Of a stretch of DNA of 64,000 nt, positions 35,283 to 44,321 are shown in pieces. The stretch comes from Capnocytophaga sp. (GTDB lineage Bacteria; Bacteroidota; Bacteroidia; Flavobacteriales; Flavobacteriaceae). The stretch covers positions 32,796 through 96,795 of the forward strand of contig JAUMUT010000005.1 of NCBI GenBank assembly GCA_030530525.1, written 5' to 3'. Positions within the stretch are counted from its first letter, which is position 1, and each line of letters begins with the position of its first letter. Both the position numbers and the translations under genes were made by a program. The notes beneath the pieces were generated by a model, which saw only the letters and a program-made list of their open reading frames with translations, did not search any database and was not told where the DNA came from.

Positions 35283-35673
35283 TGTATATTTTTTAAAAAC
35301 CAAAATTTTTTAAGGAAAAAATTAACTATTTGCCATTTATTTTAATAAAAAATTAGATTTTCTATCATTTTATTTTTTCACAAAGAATAGTTTTCTATAA
35401 CATACTACTAAAACAGAAATATATAAGCTACACATAAAAATATCACTATTTAAAATTGATATAAATAATATGATTTTACAGAAAAAATACGTTTAATTTT
35501 GTATTTCAAAAAGAGTTTAAAAATATTTTTTTCTACTTATTAGCAATTTTATAGTTTTTTATATAAATTCACAAAGTAAGATTTAAAAATGTTTAATTTT
35601 AATATTTTAACTTAAAAATATGTAAAAATTAAGGGGGGGGTAAAATTTAACATTAAAAATTTATTAATAACTA
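35283..35673. other. Non-coding AT-rich spacer with a G8 tract
   Basis: No ORF of note. The only GC-rich feature is eight consecutive G (35633-35640), 34 bases upstream of the PAS gene's -33 TTG. Confidence 0.5.
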
Positions 35674-35704
35674 TTGTAATTTTAATATTTTTTTTGTAAT
35701 TTTG
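35674..35704 (+). promoter_or_regulatory. Promoter of the PAS gene
   Basis: TTG (35674-35676), 20 bases, then TAATTTTG (35697-35704): a full match to the Bacteroidota pattern. The ATG follows 24 bases later. Confidence 0.75.
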
Positions 35705-35728
35705 TTTCGTTGAAAATATTAATTTATT

Positions 35729-36397
35729 ATGCAATTTCAAGATAATTCAGATTTTAATGTTAGCGTACTTTCTCCATCAGAAAAAACAAAAATAGAGCAT
35801 AAAGTGCAAGTTTTTAGCGGGAAATATCCTACCCCTATAAATGAAGAAAAATTATGGAATAAAACAGAAATTATTATTAGCACTACGGATAAATACGGCA
35901 CTATTACTTTTGCAAATGACACCTTCTCAAAGGTTTGTGAATATTCCAAAGAAGAATTACTTGGACAACCGCATAGCATTATCCGACATCCTGATATGCC
36001 TAAAATAATATTTAAAACCTTGTGGGATGCTATTTTAAAGGGAAATAATTTTCACGGAATTGTGAAAAATTTAACTAAAACTGGGAAATATTATTGGGTG
36101 ATTACTAATTTTTGTATCTCTCGTGGGTATGAAAATGAAATAACTTCCTTTATGGCAATGCGCAAGGCTGTCCCCAGCATAGTTATAGAAAAATATATAG
36201 CTCCTTTATATAAAAAACTATTAGAAATTGAACGTATTGGCGGAATAGAGGCAAGCGAACAATTTATGAAACATTTTACCCAAAAGACAGGAAAATCTTA
36301 TACAGAATTTATTTATGAAGCCTATCGTGAATGTGGGCAAAATACGGATTTCCTCTCCGAATCGGTTACTTTTGGTAAAAATCCTTTTAGTAAATAA
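35729..36397 (+). CDS. PAS domain protein (Aer-like sensor domain)
   Basis: Residues about 45-150 form a PAS fold with the Aer-type sequence GTITFANDTFSKVCEYSKEELLGQPHSIIRHPDMP and KNLTKTGKYYWV. In Aer this fold binds FAD and senses redox state. The C-terminal 70 residues are helical with no recognisable histidine kinase, methyl-accepting or GGDEF domain, so output must pass through a partner. A strong promoter with a G8 tract just upstream precedes it. Confidence 0.82.
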   Translation: MQFQDNSDFNVSVLSPSEKTKIEHKVQVFSGKYPTPINEEKLWNKTEIIISTTDKYGTITFANDTFSKVCEYSKEELLGQPHSIIRHPDMPKIIFKTLWDAILKGNNFHGIVKNLTKTGKYYWVITNFCISRGYENEITSFMAMRKAVPSIVIEKYIAPLYKKLLEIERIGGIEASEQFMKHFTQKTGKSYTEFIYEAYRECGQNTDFLSESVTFGKNPFSK

Positions 36398-36436
36398 GTT
36401 ACTCCATTTAAATTTGAAAAAATAGGTTGCCAAGAC

Positions 36437-37168
36437 CTATTTTTTTTGTTTAGAAACTTCACTTAAAACAATTGCGCCTGCCATAGCTACGTTTAGGCTT
36501 TCGGTTTGTTTATTTTTTCCAAAACGTGGAATGGTAATGGCTTTGTTTGCCAAAGAGGCTATTTCTTGGCTTATGCCATTGGCTTCATTTCCTAAAATAA
36601 GGACTGCATTTTCTTCAAAAGATGTGGTGTAGAGATTTTCTCCTTCCAAATCCATTATATAAACAGGTAAATGACAAGTAGTTAAAAAACTTGCCAAATC
36701 CAAATAATGCACTTCCACTCGTGCCAATGACCCCATTGAGGCTTGTACAACTTTTGGGTTATAACAATCTACCGTTTGCTCGTTGCACAAAAGTGTTTCT
36801 ATACCAAACCAATCGCAAAGACGAATGATAGTGCCCAGATTGCCAGGATCTTGCACATTATCCAAAGCTAAAATAATCCCTTCTTGCAGAATACCTTTGT
36901 ATTTTCGTTGATGGAAAATAGCCACGCCTTCATCAGGATTTTTTAAAGAACTAATTTTATGAAGCTCTTCTTTGGAAACCAAATTAACCTGTGATTTTTC
37001 TATTATTTCAGAGAAAAAATTAGTAGCAAAAATAACTTCTGGCTTATACCCTGCTTGGGTAAATTCTATTATACTTTTTTTCCCTTCTACAACAAAAAGC
37101 CCCAACTCGTTACGATATTTTTTGAGTTGGAGTTTCTGTAAAAGTTTCTGTTGATTTTTACTTATCAT
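36437..37168 (-). CDS. TrmH/SpoU family RNA 2'-O-methyltransferase
   Basis: The three SPOUT motifs are present: NVQDPGNLGTIIRLCDWFG, LILGNEANGIS and IPRFGKNKQTESLNVAMAGAIVLSE. An N-terminal substrate-binding domain (KLQLKKYRNELGLFVVEGKK) resembles the RlmB/TsnR type, so rRNA is the probable substrate. The longest frame begins at 37240, upstream of the predicted transcription start, so the Met at 37168 is preferred. Divergent from lpxB. Confidence 0.88.
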   Translation of the reverse strand: MISKNQQKLLQKLQLKKYRNELGLFVVEGKKSIIEFTQAGYKPEVIFATNFFSEIIEKSQVNLVSKEELHKISSLKNPDEGVAIFHQRKYKGILQEGIILALDNVQDPGNLGTIIRLCDWFGIETLLCNEQTVDCYNPKVVQASMGSLARVEVHYLDLASFLTTCHLPVYIMDLEGENLYTTSFEENAVLILGNEANGISQEIASLANKAITIPRFGKNKQTESLNVAMAGAIVLSEVSKQKK

Positions 37169-37189
37169 AAATTCTTTATAATCATAAGG

Positions 37190-37197
37190 CAAATATA
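37190..37197 (-). promoter_or_regulatory. -7 box for the SpoU methyltransferase gene
   Basis: Plus-strand CAAATATA gives TATATTTG on the minus strand; with transcription from about 37183 the start codon must be at 37168. Confidence 0.5.
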
Positions 37198-37218
37198 CAA
37201 TTATTTTGTAAAAAATAC

Positions 37219-37226
37219 TATCTTTG
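37219..37226 (+). promoter_or_regulatory. -7 box that sets the start of lpxB
   Basis: TATCTTTG lies over the in-frame TTG at 37224, ruling that codon out; the ATG at 37245 follows. Confidence 0.6.
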
Positions 37227-37244
37227 CAAAAAATATTCACTTCA

Positions 37245-38357
37245 ATGAAATATTACCTTATCGCAGGGGAAGCATCGGGCGACTTGCACGGCGCAAACCT
37301 AATGAAAGCATTACAGAAGATAGACCCGCAAGCTCAGTTCCGTTTTTGGGGCGGAGAACGTATGGAAGCCATCGGGGGGACACTCATAAAACACTACCGA
37401 GACTTGGCTTTTATGGGCTTTTGGGAAGTGGCAATGAACCTGACAACTATTCTTAAAAATATAGATTTTTGTAAAAAAGATATTTCGCAATACAAGCCCG
37501 ATGCGCTTATTTTTATTGATTATCCTGGCTTTAATATGCGAATTGCCAAATGGGCGAAAACACAGCATATTCCTACACATTATTACATTTCTCCACAAAT
37601 ATGGGCTTGGAAAGAAAATCGTATAAAAGCCATAAAAAGAGATGTGGATAATATGTATGTAATCCTTCCGTTTGAAAAGGATTTCTATGAAAAAAAACAT
37701 CAATTTCCTGTGCATTTTGTAGGGCATCCGCTTTTAGATGCTATTGCTTCACGACAGGAAATAAGCGAGGAAGATTTTAAACAAGAAAACGGCTTGGACA
37801 AACGGCCTATTATTGCGCTCTTGCCTGGTAGCCGTAAGCAAGAAATTGCAAAAATGTTATCGGTAATGCTCTCTATTGTAGATAGTTATCACGAATATCA
37901 GTTTGTAATAGCGGGCGCACCTTCTCAGGAATATGAGTTTTATAAGCCATTTATTAAGGAAGAAAATGTACATTTTGTCAGCGGGAAAACGTATGACCTT
38001 CTTTCGCACTCACACGCAGCATTAGTAACCAGCGGCACAGCCACGTTAGAAACTGCCTTATTCAACGTTCCCGAAGTGGTTTGCTATCGCGGAAATTGGC
38101 TTTCTTACCAAATAGCAAAACGGGTTATCAATCTTAAATATATTTCCTTAGTAAATCTTATTATGGACGCTCCTGTGGTAACCGAACTTATACAAAACGA
38201 ACTGAATACCAAAAACTTAAAAACAGAATTAGATAAAATTCTTTCTTCTTCTCATAGAGAAAAACTTCTTTTGGATTATAAAGAATTAAAAGAAAAATTA
38301 GGAAATATTGGGGCAAGTGATAGAACCGCAACAACTATTTATCAATCTTTATTATAA
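37245..38357 (+). CDS. lpxB: Lipid-A-disaccharide synthase
   Basis: Joins UDP-diacylglucosamine and lipid X to form the lipid A disaccharide at the inner membrane. Conserved N-terminus YYLIAGEASGDLHGANLM, then FWGGERM, IDYPGFNMR, YYISPQIWAWKENR, PGSRKQEI and SGTATLETAL. The ATG at 37245 gives 370 residues, the expected size. It ends at a perfect palindromic terminator. Confidence 0.96.
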   Translation: MKYYLIAGEASGDLHGANLMKALQKIDPQAQFRFWGGERMEAIGGTLIKHYRDLAFMGFWEVAMNLTTILKNIDFCKKDISQYKPDALIFIDYPGFNMRIAKWAKTQHIPTHYYISPQIWAWKENRIKAIKRDVDNMYVILPFEKDFYEKKHQFPVHFVGHPLLDAIASRQEISEEDFKQENGLDKRPIIALLPGSRKQEIAKMLSVMLSIVDSYHEYQFVIAGAPSQEYEFYKPFIKEENVHFVSGKTYDLLSHSHAALVTSGTATLETALFNVPEVVCYRGNWLSYQIAKRVINLKYISLVNLIMDAPVVTELIQNELNTKNLKTELDKILSSSHREKLLLDYKELKEKLGNIGASDRTATTIYQSLL

Positions 38358-38360
38358 GTT

Positions 38361-38399
38361 AAAAATCCTTAATAATTACGTAATTATTAAGGATTTTTA
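38361..38399. terminator. Bidirectional palindromic terminator
   Basis: A perfect 38-base palindrome centred on TTACGTAA, with AAAAATCC and GGATTTTT ends, directly between convergent lpxB and the hydrolase gene. Confidence 0.9.
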
Positions 38400-38400
38400 A

Positions 38401-39255
38401 TTATTTTATAAATTCTGAAATTCGTTCAATCACTTTACTATCGGCTAATATTCGCCTATGCCCTAACCCTTTGGTTATCAATAACTCAGCAGATGGATAT
38501 GCTTTTTGGATACTATAAGCACATTTTACAGATACGTCAATATCATCTTCATCGTGAATGATAAGTGTAGGAAGATTTGTTTTCTGTATTGCATTGGAAA
38601 CGGAATATTCGTGTATGGATTCTTTCAATATTTCATTCAAAGAATCGTGAATATAATTCCAAACGGCTTTATTCATATTCATTTTCTCACAAAAATCATC
38701 AATAATATCGGTTACCAAATCGCCTCCACTGATACAAACTAATTTTTCTGCTTCCAACCCTAACCGAACGGCATTCACCGAAGACATTGCCCCCAAAGAA
38801 TGCCCTATAATAGCATGAAAGTTTTTATATTTTTTACCAATTTCCAAAATAGAAAGCACAAATTCTTTCATATACGTTTTTTTACTCTCCGATTTTCCGT
38901 GAGCAGGCGCATCAAAGCTGATAATTTTATATCCTTGTGCAATAAAATGGTCAGCCATCGTGAAGAGTTGTGTCCCTCGCCCACTCCACCCGTGAACAAG
39001 CAAAAGGAGTTTTTCTCCACTTCCGTATTCATAAACATTTATTTTTTTTCCGATAGAAGGAATTTCTAAAAAATATTGCGTACTTTGCTCATTCATAGCG
39101 TATTCTCGTTTTGGCATCGGGAATTTTATAGGAGTAAAAAACAGCCAAAGAGCATATTTGGACGCCCATTTATTAGAAATACTTTGAAGAATTTTTCCTA
39201 TTACTTTGTATGTTTTAGGAATTTCTATGGTAGATTTTTGCTTATTTGTTTGCAT
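38401..39255 (-). CDS. Alpha/beta hydrolase
   Basis: A complete serine-hydrolase triad: Ser in GHSLGAMSS, Asp in HDEDDIDVS, and His in GLGHRRIL; oxyanion region LVHGWSGRGTQ. The specificity is unknown (esterase or lipase type). The longest frame starts at 39276 but lies upstream of the predicted transcription start, so the Met at 39255 is preferred, giving 284 residues. No membrane segment or signal peptide is obvious. Confidence 0.87.
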   Translation of the reverse strand: MQTNKQKSTIEIPKTYKVIGKILQSISNKWASKYALWLFFTPIKFPMPKREYAMNEQSTQYFLEIPSIGKKINVYEYGSGEKLLLLVHGWSGRGTQLFTMADHFIAQGYKIISFDAPAHGKSESKKTYMKEFVLSILEIGKKYKNFHAIIGHSLGAMSSVNAVRLGLEAEKLVCISGGDLVTDIIDDFCEKMNMNKAVWNYIHDSLNEILKESIHEYSVSNAIQKTNLPTLIIHDEDDIDVSVKCAYSIQKAYPSAELLITKGLGHRRILADSKVIERISEFIK

Positions 39256-39273
39256 TTTTATTTTTTTCTGATG

Positions 39274-39281
39274 CAAAAGTA
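39274..39281 (-). promoter_or_regulatory. -7 box that sets the start of the hydrolase gene
   Basis: Plus-strand CAAAAGTA gives TACTTTTG on the minus strand; transcription from about 39267 leaves 39255 as first usable ATG. Confidence 0.55.
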
Positions 39282-39361
39282 AATAATTTTACTGATTTTT
39301 AATGTATTTTTATGATTATTTAATTTTTCTCTTCATAAAAAAGTGATTTTTTTATTTTCAT

Positions 39362-39392
39362 TTACTATTTTTATTAATAAAAAAATAGTAAT
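39362..39392. repeat. Inverted repeat upstream of rpoN
   Basis: TTACTATTTTT and AAAAATAGTAA enclose a short AT loop, midway between the divergent hydrolase and rpoN promoters; an operator or terminator is possible. Confidence 0.4.
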
Positions 39393-39467
39393 TAACTGAT
39401 AATAAACACATTATATAATATTAATTTTTTTATACTTTTTTTATATAGTGTTATTGTTAATTTTTTT

Positions 39468-39475
39468 TATTTTTG
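39468..39475 (+). promoter_or_regulatory. -7 box for rpoN
   Basis: TATTTTTG lies 20 bases before the rpoN ATG at 39495; no good -33 element is seen. Confidence 0.5.
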
Positions 39476-39494
39476 CCTCTTAAATACATTTATA

Positions 39495-40970
39495 ATGTTA
39501 AAACAACAATTACAGCTCAAATTATCTCAAAAATTATCTCCTCAACAAATTCAATTAATGAAATTGGTACAACTCTCTACCTTGGAGTTGGAACAGCGCG
39601 TTAAGCAAGAATTGGAAGAAAACCCAGCCTTAGAAAGCTCTTCCGATGAAGATAATTATGACAAAGATGAGTTTGAAGACGAGTTCAACAACTCCGAAGA
39701 AGACTATGATGACCACGAAATTATTGAGGCAGACGCTATCAATGTAGATGAATATTTGAGCGATGACGAAATACCTGAATATCGCCTACAAGCCAACAAC
39801 TATAACGAAGATGAGGAATATGATATGCCTTACAAAGAGGAAATATCTTTCCACCAATACCTTATAGATCAACTAAATACATTCCGACTTACGGAACACC
39901 AAAGAGATATTGCAGAATTTTTAGTAGGAAGTATCAATGATAATGGATATATCCGTAGAGAAATGTCTGACATTGCGGACGACCTGGCTTTTACACAAAA
40001 TATTCATACCGATACCAAAGAAGTAGAAAAAATTCTTAAAGAAGTAATCTTTGAGTTAGAACCTGCCGGAATAGGTGCGCGCAATCTTCAAGAAAGCCTT
40101 ATCGTACAGCTGGAACGGAAGCCACAAACGCACGCTGTTAGTATCGCCATTGATATTCTTAAAGATAGTTTTGATTTGTTTAGTAAAAAACATTTTGACA
40201 AACTTCTTCAAAAACATTTAATCACTGCCGATGAACTTCGTGAGGCTATCCACGAAATAGAAAAACTCAACCCAAAGCCAGGAAGCTCCTATTCCGAAGG
40301 GCATAAGTTTATCGAACAAATTGTCCCCGACTTTACAATTCGGATAATTGACGGCGAATTAGAATTATCTTTAAATGGACGAAATGCTCCCGAACTTCAC
40401 GTTTCCAAAGAATATACTTCAATGCTGGAAACCTATAAAGACTCTAAGGACAAAGACAAACAAGGGCAAAAAGAAGCTATTTTATTCATCAAACAAAAGT
40501 TAGATGCTGCAAAATGGTTTATTGATGCCATCAAACAAAGGCAAAATACACTTTACGTAACAATGCACGCCATTATGCAACGCCAAAAAGAATATTTCTT
40601 AACAGGCGATGAAATGAAGCTAAAACCTCTCATCCTCAAAGATATAGCAGAAATGGTAGATATGGATATTTCCACTATTTCGCGAGTGGCAAATAGCAAA
40701 TACGTAAGTACGCCATATGGCACTAAACCTGTAAAAGATTTCTTTTCAGAATCAATGAAAAACGAAGAAGGAGAAGATATTTCTACCAAAGAAATAAAAC
40801 AAATTCTTCAATCTGTAATTAATAATGAAGACAAAAACAAGCCTTTCCCCGATGATGAATTGGCACAAATTCTTAAAGAAAAAGGCTACCCCATCGCAAG
40901 GCGAACCATTGCCAAATACAGAGAACAATTAGAAATTCCTGTGGCTCGCTTACGGAAAGAACTTCAATAA
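39495..40970 (+). CDS. rpoN: RNA polymerase sigma-54 factor
   Basis: Sigma factor that needs an AAA+ activator. The Gln/Leu-rich activator-interacting region opens the protein (QLQLKLSQKLSPQQIQLMKLVQ), an acidic linker follows (about 45-115), then the core-binding domain, and the C-terminal RpoN box ARRTIAKYR that contacts the -24 element. Length 491 is normal. No enhancer-binding protein or obvious -24/-12 promoter was noticed in the window. Confidence 0.96.
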   Translation: MLKQQLQLKLSQKLSPQQIQLMKLVQLSTLELEQRVKQELEENPALESSSDEDNYDKDEFEDEFNNSEEDYDDHEIIEADAINVDEYLSDDEIPEYRLQANNYNEDEEYDMPYKEEISFHQYLIDQLNTFRLTEHQRDIAEFLVGSINDNGYIRREMSDIADDLAFTQNIHTDTKEVEKILKEVIFELEPAGIGARNLQESLIVQLERKPQTHAVSIAIDILKDSFDLFSKKHFDKLLQKHLITADELREAIHEIEKLNPKPGSSYSEGHKFIEQIVPDFTIRIIDGELELSLNGRNAPELHVSKEYTSMLETYKDSKDKDKQGQKEAILFIKQKLDAAKWFIDAIKQRQNTLYVTMHAIMQRQKEYFLTGDEMKLKPLILKDIAEMVDMDISTISRVANSKYVSTPYGTKPVKDFFSESMKNEEGEDISTKEIKQILQSVINNEDKNKPFPDDELAQILKEKGYPIARRTIAKYREQLEIPVARLRKELQ

Positions 40971-40974
40971 AAAC

Positions 40975-41010
40975 AAAACCACAGATTTGTGATTAAATCT
41001 GTGGTTTTTA
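40975..41010. terminator. Bidirectional terminator
   Basis: AAAACCACAGATTT and AAATCTGTGGTTTT pair perfectly around a 6-base loop between convergent rpoN and the HAD gene. Confidence 0.9.
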
Positions 41011-41037
41011 TGTTTAATTTAGCTTATTTTTCGCCTA

Positions 41038-41697
41038 TTATTGCATTTTTTCATTAATAAAATCTTGTGTTATTTCATCCATAGAATGGATAATCACATC
41101 TGCCTTTGCCAAATCTTGATTTCCTGAGTTAATACTCTGAAAACCAATGCAATTCATTCCTGCACTTTTAGCTGCTTGTACGCCATTTTTGCTATCTTCT
41201 ATTACCCAAAAATTTTCAGAACTAATTTTGTACCATTGTGCTACTTTAAGAAAAATTTCAGGAAAAGGTTTGCTATATTTAACATCATCTCCACTAGAAA
41301 TTACGTCAAAATATTCATATATTCCTATTTTTTTAGTAAAAAATTCTATCCATTTTCTGGCAGAAGAAGAGGCTATACTTAAAGAAAATCCATTTTCTTT
41401 TAATAATTTTATCACATTTTTTACTCCTTCTACTTCCAAAACTTCTGCTTGCGGGAGTCTTTCTTGTATGTAATTTCTGTAAAAATTAGCCAATTCTTCT
41501 GCCGTTTTTTCGCTCCCTGAGTCTGCTTTTACTTTTTCCCACATTGGTTTTTCAGACATTCCTGTTAGATTTTCTATATACTCCTCAGACAACTGAATAT
41601 CAGACAATTGGAATACTTCAAATAGAAATTTCCTGTACATTGGTTCGCTATCAATTAGCACTCCATCCATATCAAAAATACAATATTTTGCCTTCAT
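41038..41697 (-). CDS. HAD superfamily phosphatase/phosphomutase (beta-PGM-like)
   Basis: Motif I is FDMDGVLIDSEP with the nucleophile and acid/base aspartates; motif II lies in SIASSSARKW, and motif III/IV in KPFPEIF and VIEDSKNGVQAAKSAGM. An alpha-helical C1 cap lies between residues 15 and 85, as in beta-phosphoglucomutase and small sugar-phosphate phosphatases. The substrate is unknown. The start at 41697 is set by the promoter. Confidence 0.88.
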   Translation of the reverse strand: MKAKYCIFDMDGVLIDSEPMYRKFLFEVFQLSDIQLSEEYIENLTGMSEKPMWEKVKADSGSEKTAEELANFYRNYIQERLPQAEVLEVEGVKNVIKLLKENGFSLSIASSSARKWIEFFTKKIGIYEYFDVISSGDDVKYSKPFPEIFLKVAQWYKISSENFWVIEDSKNGVQAAKSAGMNCIGFQSINSGNQDLAKADVIIHSMDEITQDFINEKMQ

Positions 41698-41718
41698 AAT
41701 TGGTAAAAATAATTTATG

Positions 41719-41726
41719 CAAAAATA
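41719..41726 (-). promoter_or_regulatory. -7 box for the HAD gene
   Basis: Plus-strand CAAAAATA gives TATTTTTG on the minus strand, excluding the longer frame that would start at 41730. Confidence 0.5.
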
Positions 41727-41793
41727 ACAAATAAAAAGTATCTATTTATTTTTGTATTTTATTTAAGAAAATTTTAAATTATAGGTTAAAAAC

Positions 41794-41824
41794 TTGCCAA
41801 AAATATCTTTTTTTTATATTTTTG
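41794..41824 (+). promoter_or_regulatory. Promoter of the phosphate transporter gene
   Basis: TTG (41794-41796), 20 bases, TATTTTTG (41817-41824): a full match to the Bacteroidota pattern. Confidence 0.75.
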
Positions 41825-41839
41825 CAATCCAAAAATAAA

Positions 41840-41901
41840 TTTATAAAATAACAAAAACTATAATTTAGTTAATTTACAGATAATTTTTATTATTTTATAA
41901 A
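41840..41901 (+). promoter_or_regulatory. Inverted repeat in the long leader of the phosphate transporter gene
   Basis: TTTATAAAATAA (41840-41851) and its exact complement (41890-41901) lie within a leader of about 115 bases. It could fold in the mRNA or bind a regulator; no known riboswitch is recognised. Confidence 0.4.
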
Positions 41902-41945
41902 AACAAAATCTAATAATTTGTTAAAACAAAACTATCCAAAACGAT

Positions 41946-42995
41946 ATGTCGCCAATTTATAACCAATTACTTCTTCCTTATATCATAGCAATGATACTTG
42001 CCATAACAATGGGAGGAAGTGGTACAGCTCCCGCATTTTCAGCAAGTTACGGAGCGAATGTTATCCGTAAGAGTTTAATTCCTGGTATTTTCGGGATAGC
42101 GGTTTTTTTAGGAGCATTTATAGCAGGAAAAAATACAGCCACTACTATGGGAAGTGGTATTTTAGTTGCTAACTATATGACTTTCACGGTGGTATCTATT
42201 TCTTTATTTTCGGTGGCTTTAACGCTTTTGGTGGCAAATATATCAGGGATTCCTCAATCTACGAGTCAAGCAGCCGTATTATCTATTGCGGCAAGTGCAT
42301 TGTATTTCAATAAGTTAGATACAAACAAGTTATTTTTAGAAATCATTCCTGCGTGGTTCATTTTGCCTATTATTTCTTATTTTTTGAGTTATCTCTGTGG
42401 AAAATATATTTACAAACCAATGCGAAAACGAGGACTAACAATGCTACGCGCTCAAAATGAGAACCTTAAACCTATTTGGAACTCTATTTTGATATTAATG
42501 TCCATTTATGTATCTTTCGCCATTGGTTCTAACAATGTGGCAAACGCTGCGGGACCAATTGCTTCAATGACTATCAATGAGTTAGGCTTGCAAAATGAGA
42601 ATGATTTTATGGTAATTCTCATTTTATCTTCACTGATTGTAGCTCCTTGCTTCGGGATAGGAAGTTCTCTTTTTGGATATAAAATAGTAAAGAATACAGG
42701 AAAAGAAATAATCCTTTTCGGGAAGTTTGAAGCTGTTATAATTGCCTTTATATCAGGTAGTTTGCTCTTGTTGGCATCACTCACAAAAGGTATTCCGTCT
42801 TCATTGGTACAAGTAAATGTAGCTGCTATTTTAGGAATAGGAGTAGCGAAAATGGGACCTAAAAATATTTTCAGAAAAACGCAAGTAAAACGATTTTTTA
42901 CAATGTGGATGATAGCTCCTTTAATTTCTTTTTGCTTATCTCTTTTTCTCACCTATTTAGCTGATATTCTGGGTTTTATCCCTAATCATTTTTAG
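41946..42995 (+). CDS. PiT family inorganic phosphate transporter
   Basis: About ten membrane helices in two related halves. The C-terminal half has the signature AIGSNNVANAAGP; the N-terminal half has the degenerate counterpart MGGSGTAPAFSASYGANV. The family carries phosphate, often as a metal complex, with protons or sodium across the inner membrane. At 349 residues it lacks the large cytoplasmic loop. The HDAC-like gene starts 3 bases after its stop. Confidence 0.9.
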   Translation: MSPIYNQLLLPYIIAMILAITMGGSGTAPAFSASYGANVIRKSLIPGIFGIAVFLGAFIAGKNTATTMGSGILVANYMTFTVVSISLFSVALTLLVANISGIPQSTSQAAVLSIAASALYFNKLDTNKLFLEIIPAWFILPIISYFLSYLCGKYIYKPMRKRGLTMLRAQNENLKPIWNSILILMSIYVSFAIGSNNVANAAGPIASMTINELGLQNENDFMVILILSSLIVAPCFGIGSSLFGYKIVKNTGKEIILFGKFEAVIIAFISGSLLLLASLTKGIPSSLVQVNVAAILGIGVAKMGPKNIFRKTQVKRFFTMWMIAPLISFCLSLFLTYLADILGFIPNHF

Positions 42996-42998
42996 GAA

Positions 42999-43904
42999 AT
43001 GTTTAAAATAGCGTATTATACTAATTATTCCCACCCTGTGCCAGAAAATCATAGATTTCCAATGGCAAAATATGAACTATTGTATGAACAACTTTTATTG
43101 GAAAATATAGCCGAAAAAAAAGATTTTTTTACCCCTTCTAAGGCTCAAATTGCAGATATTTGCTTGGCTCATAAAAAAGAATATGTAGAATCTTTTATTA
43201 ATTTATCTCTCAGTAAAAGTGAAGCTCGGAAAATAGGTTTTACACAAGATAAAATGCTTATTGACAGAGAATTAACTCTTGTTCAAGGAACTATACAAGG
43301 AGCTATATTGGCTTGGAACGGACAGAAGATAGCCTTTAACATAGCGGGCGGAACGCACCACGCTTATTCTGACAGAGGAGAGGCTTTTTGTATGCTCAAT
43401 GACCAAGCGGTGGCTACAATGTTTTTACTTAAAAATACTTTTGTTAAAAAAATACTAATAATTGATTTAGATGTTCATCAAGGAAATGGAACAGCAGAGA
43501 TTTTTGGTAACAACCCGAAAGTTTTTACATTCTCTATGCACGGAAAAAATAATTATCCGTTTGAGAAAGAAAAATCAGATTTAGATATTCCACTTGATGA
43601 TAAAACATCAGATAATCAATACCTTAGCATTTTAAAAAATATTCTTCCTAAACTTATAGAAACGGAAAAACCTGATTTTATTTTTTACCAATCAGGAGTA
43701 GATGTTTTAGCTTCGGATAAGTTAGGACGATTGTCGCTTTCGGTGGAAGGTTGTGCCGATCGTGATAAAATAGTATTTGAACTTTGTGAAAAATACCAAA
43801 TACCTGTACAATGCGCTATGGGAGGAGGCTATTCACCTGATTTGGTTACGATTATCAAGGCACACACCAACACTTTCCGAGTAGCAAAAGATATTTTTGA
43901 TTAA
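42999..43904 (+). CDS. Histone deacetylase-like (acetoin utilisation type) protein
   Basis: Arginase/deacetylase-fold zinc hydrolase. His120-His121 lie in IAGGTHHA; the zinc ligands Asp156/Asp158 and His160 lie in IDLDVHQGNGT; a later Asp is in YQSGVDVLASDKLG. Bacterial members remove acetyl groups from small amides or proteins. It is probably cotranscribed with the phosphate transporter, with a 3-base gap, which gives no clear functional hint. Confidence 0.9.
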   Translation: MFKIAYYTNYSHPVPENHRFPMAKYELLYEQLLLENIAEKKDFFTPSKAQIADICLAHKKEYVESFINLSLSKSEARKIGFTQDKMLIDRELTLVQGTIQGAILAWNGQKIAFNIAGGTHHAYSDRGEAFCMLNDQAVATMFLLKNTFVKKILIIDLDVHQGNGTAEIFGNNPKVFTFSMHGKNNYPFEKEKSDLDIPLDDKTSDNQYLSILKNILPKLIETEKPDFIFYQSGVDVLASDKLGRLSLSVEGCADRDKIVFELCEKYQIPVQCAMGGGYSPDLVTIIKAHTNTFRVAKDIFD

Positions 43905-43925
43905 AAATCTTTATTTTTAAAGTAT

Positions 43926-44300
43926 TTAAAACAAATAATATACTTTATATCCTAAAAAACAGGCTAAAAAACCTAAAAAAGTAGTTCCAAATCCATAAAA
44001 AATTGCTTTCATAGGCTCATTATTCTGAAAAAATTGTAAAATTTCTAATGAAAAGGAAGAAAAAGTAGTAAAACCGCCTAATATTCCTGTCATTAAAAAA
44101 ATAGAAGTGGTATTGTCTATTATTTTTTCTTTTAAAAGAGAAAAACAAAGCCCAATAATAAAACAACCTACAATATTTACTAAAAAAACACTTAACGGAA
44201 AACCGAAAAACTTTTCATTTTTAAGTAAATAAGAGATAAAAAAACGTAAAATTCCTCCGAAACCACTCCCTAAACCAATTAAAAAAACATTTTTTGCCAT
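43926..44300 (-). CDS. crcB: Fluoride exporter CrcB/Fluc
   Basis: Small four-helix membrane protein that lowers cytoplasmic fluoride. Motifs GSGFGGILRFFIS, NIVGCFIIG and GGFTTFSSFSLE are all present. Length 124 is typical. It follows the ABC-F gene by 21 bases and shows no fluoride riboswitch of its own. Confidence 0.93.
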   Translation of the reverse strand: MAKNVFLIGLGSGFGGILRFFISYLLKNEKFFGFPLSVFLVNIVGCFIIGLCFSLLKEKIIDNTTSIFLMTGILGGFTTFSSFSLEILQFFQNNEPMKAIFYGFGTTFLGFLACFLGYKVYYLF

Positions 44301-44321
44301 AGAATAGACGTTTTTTATATA

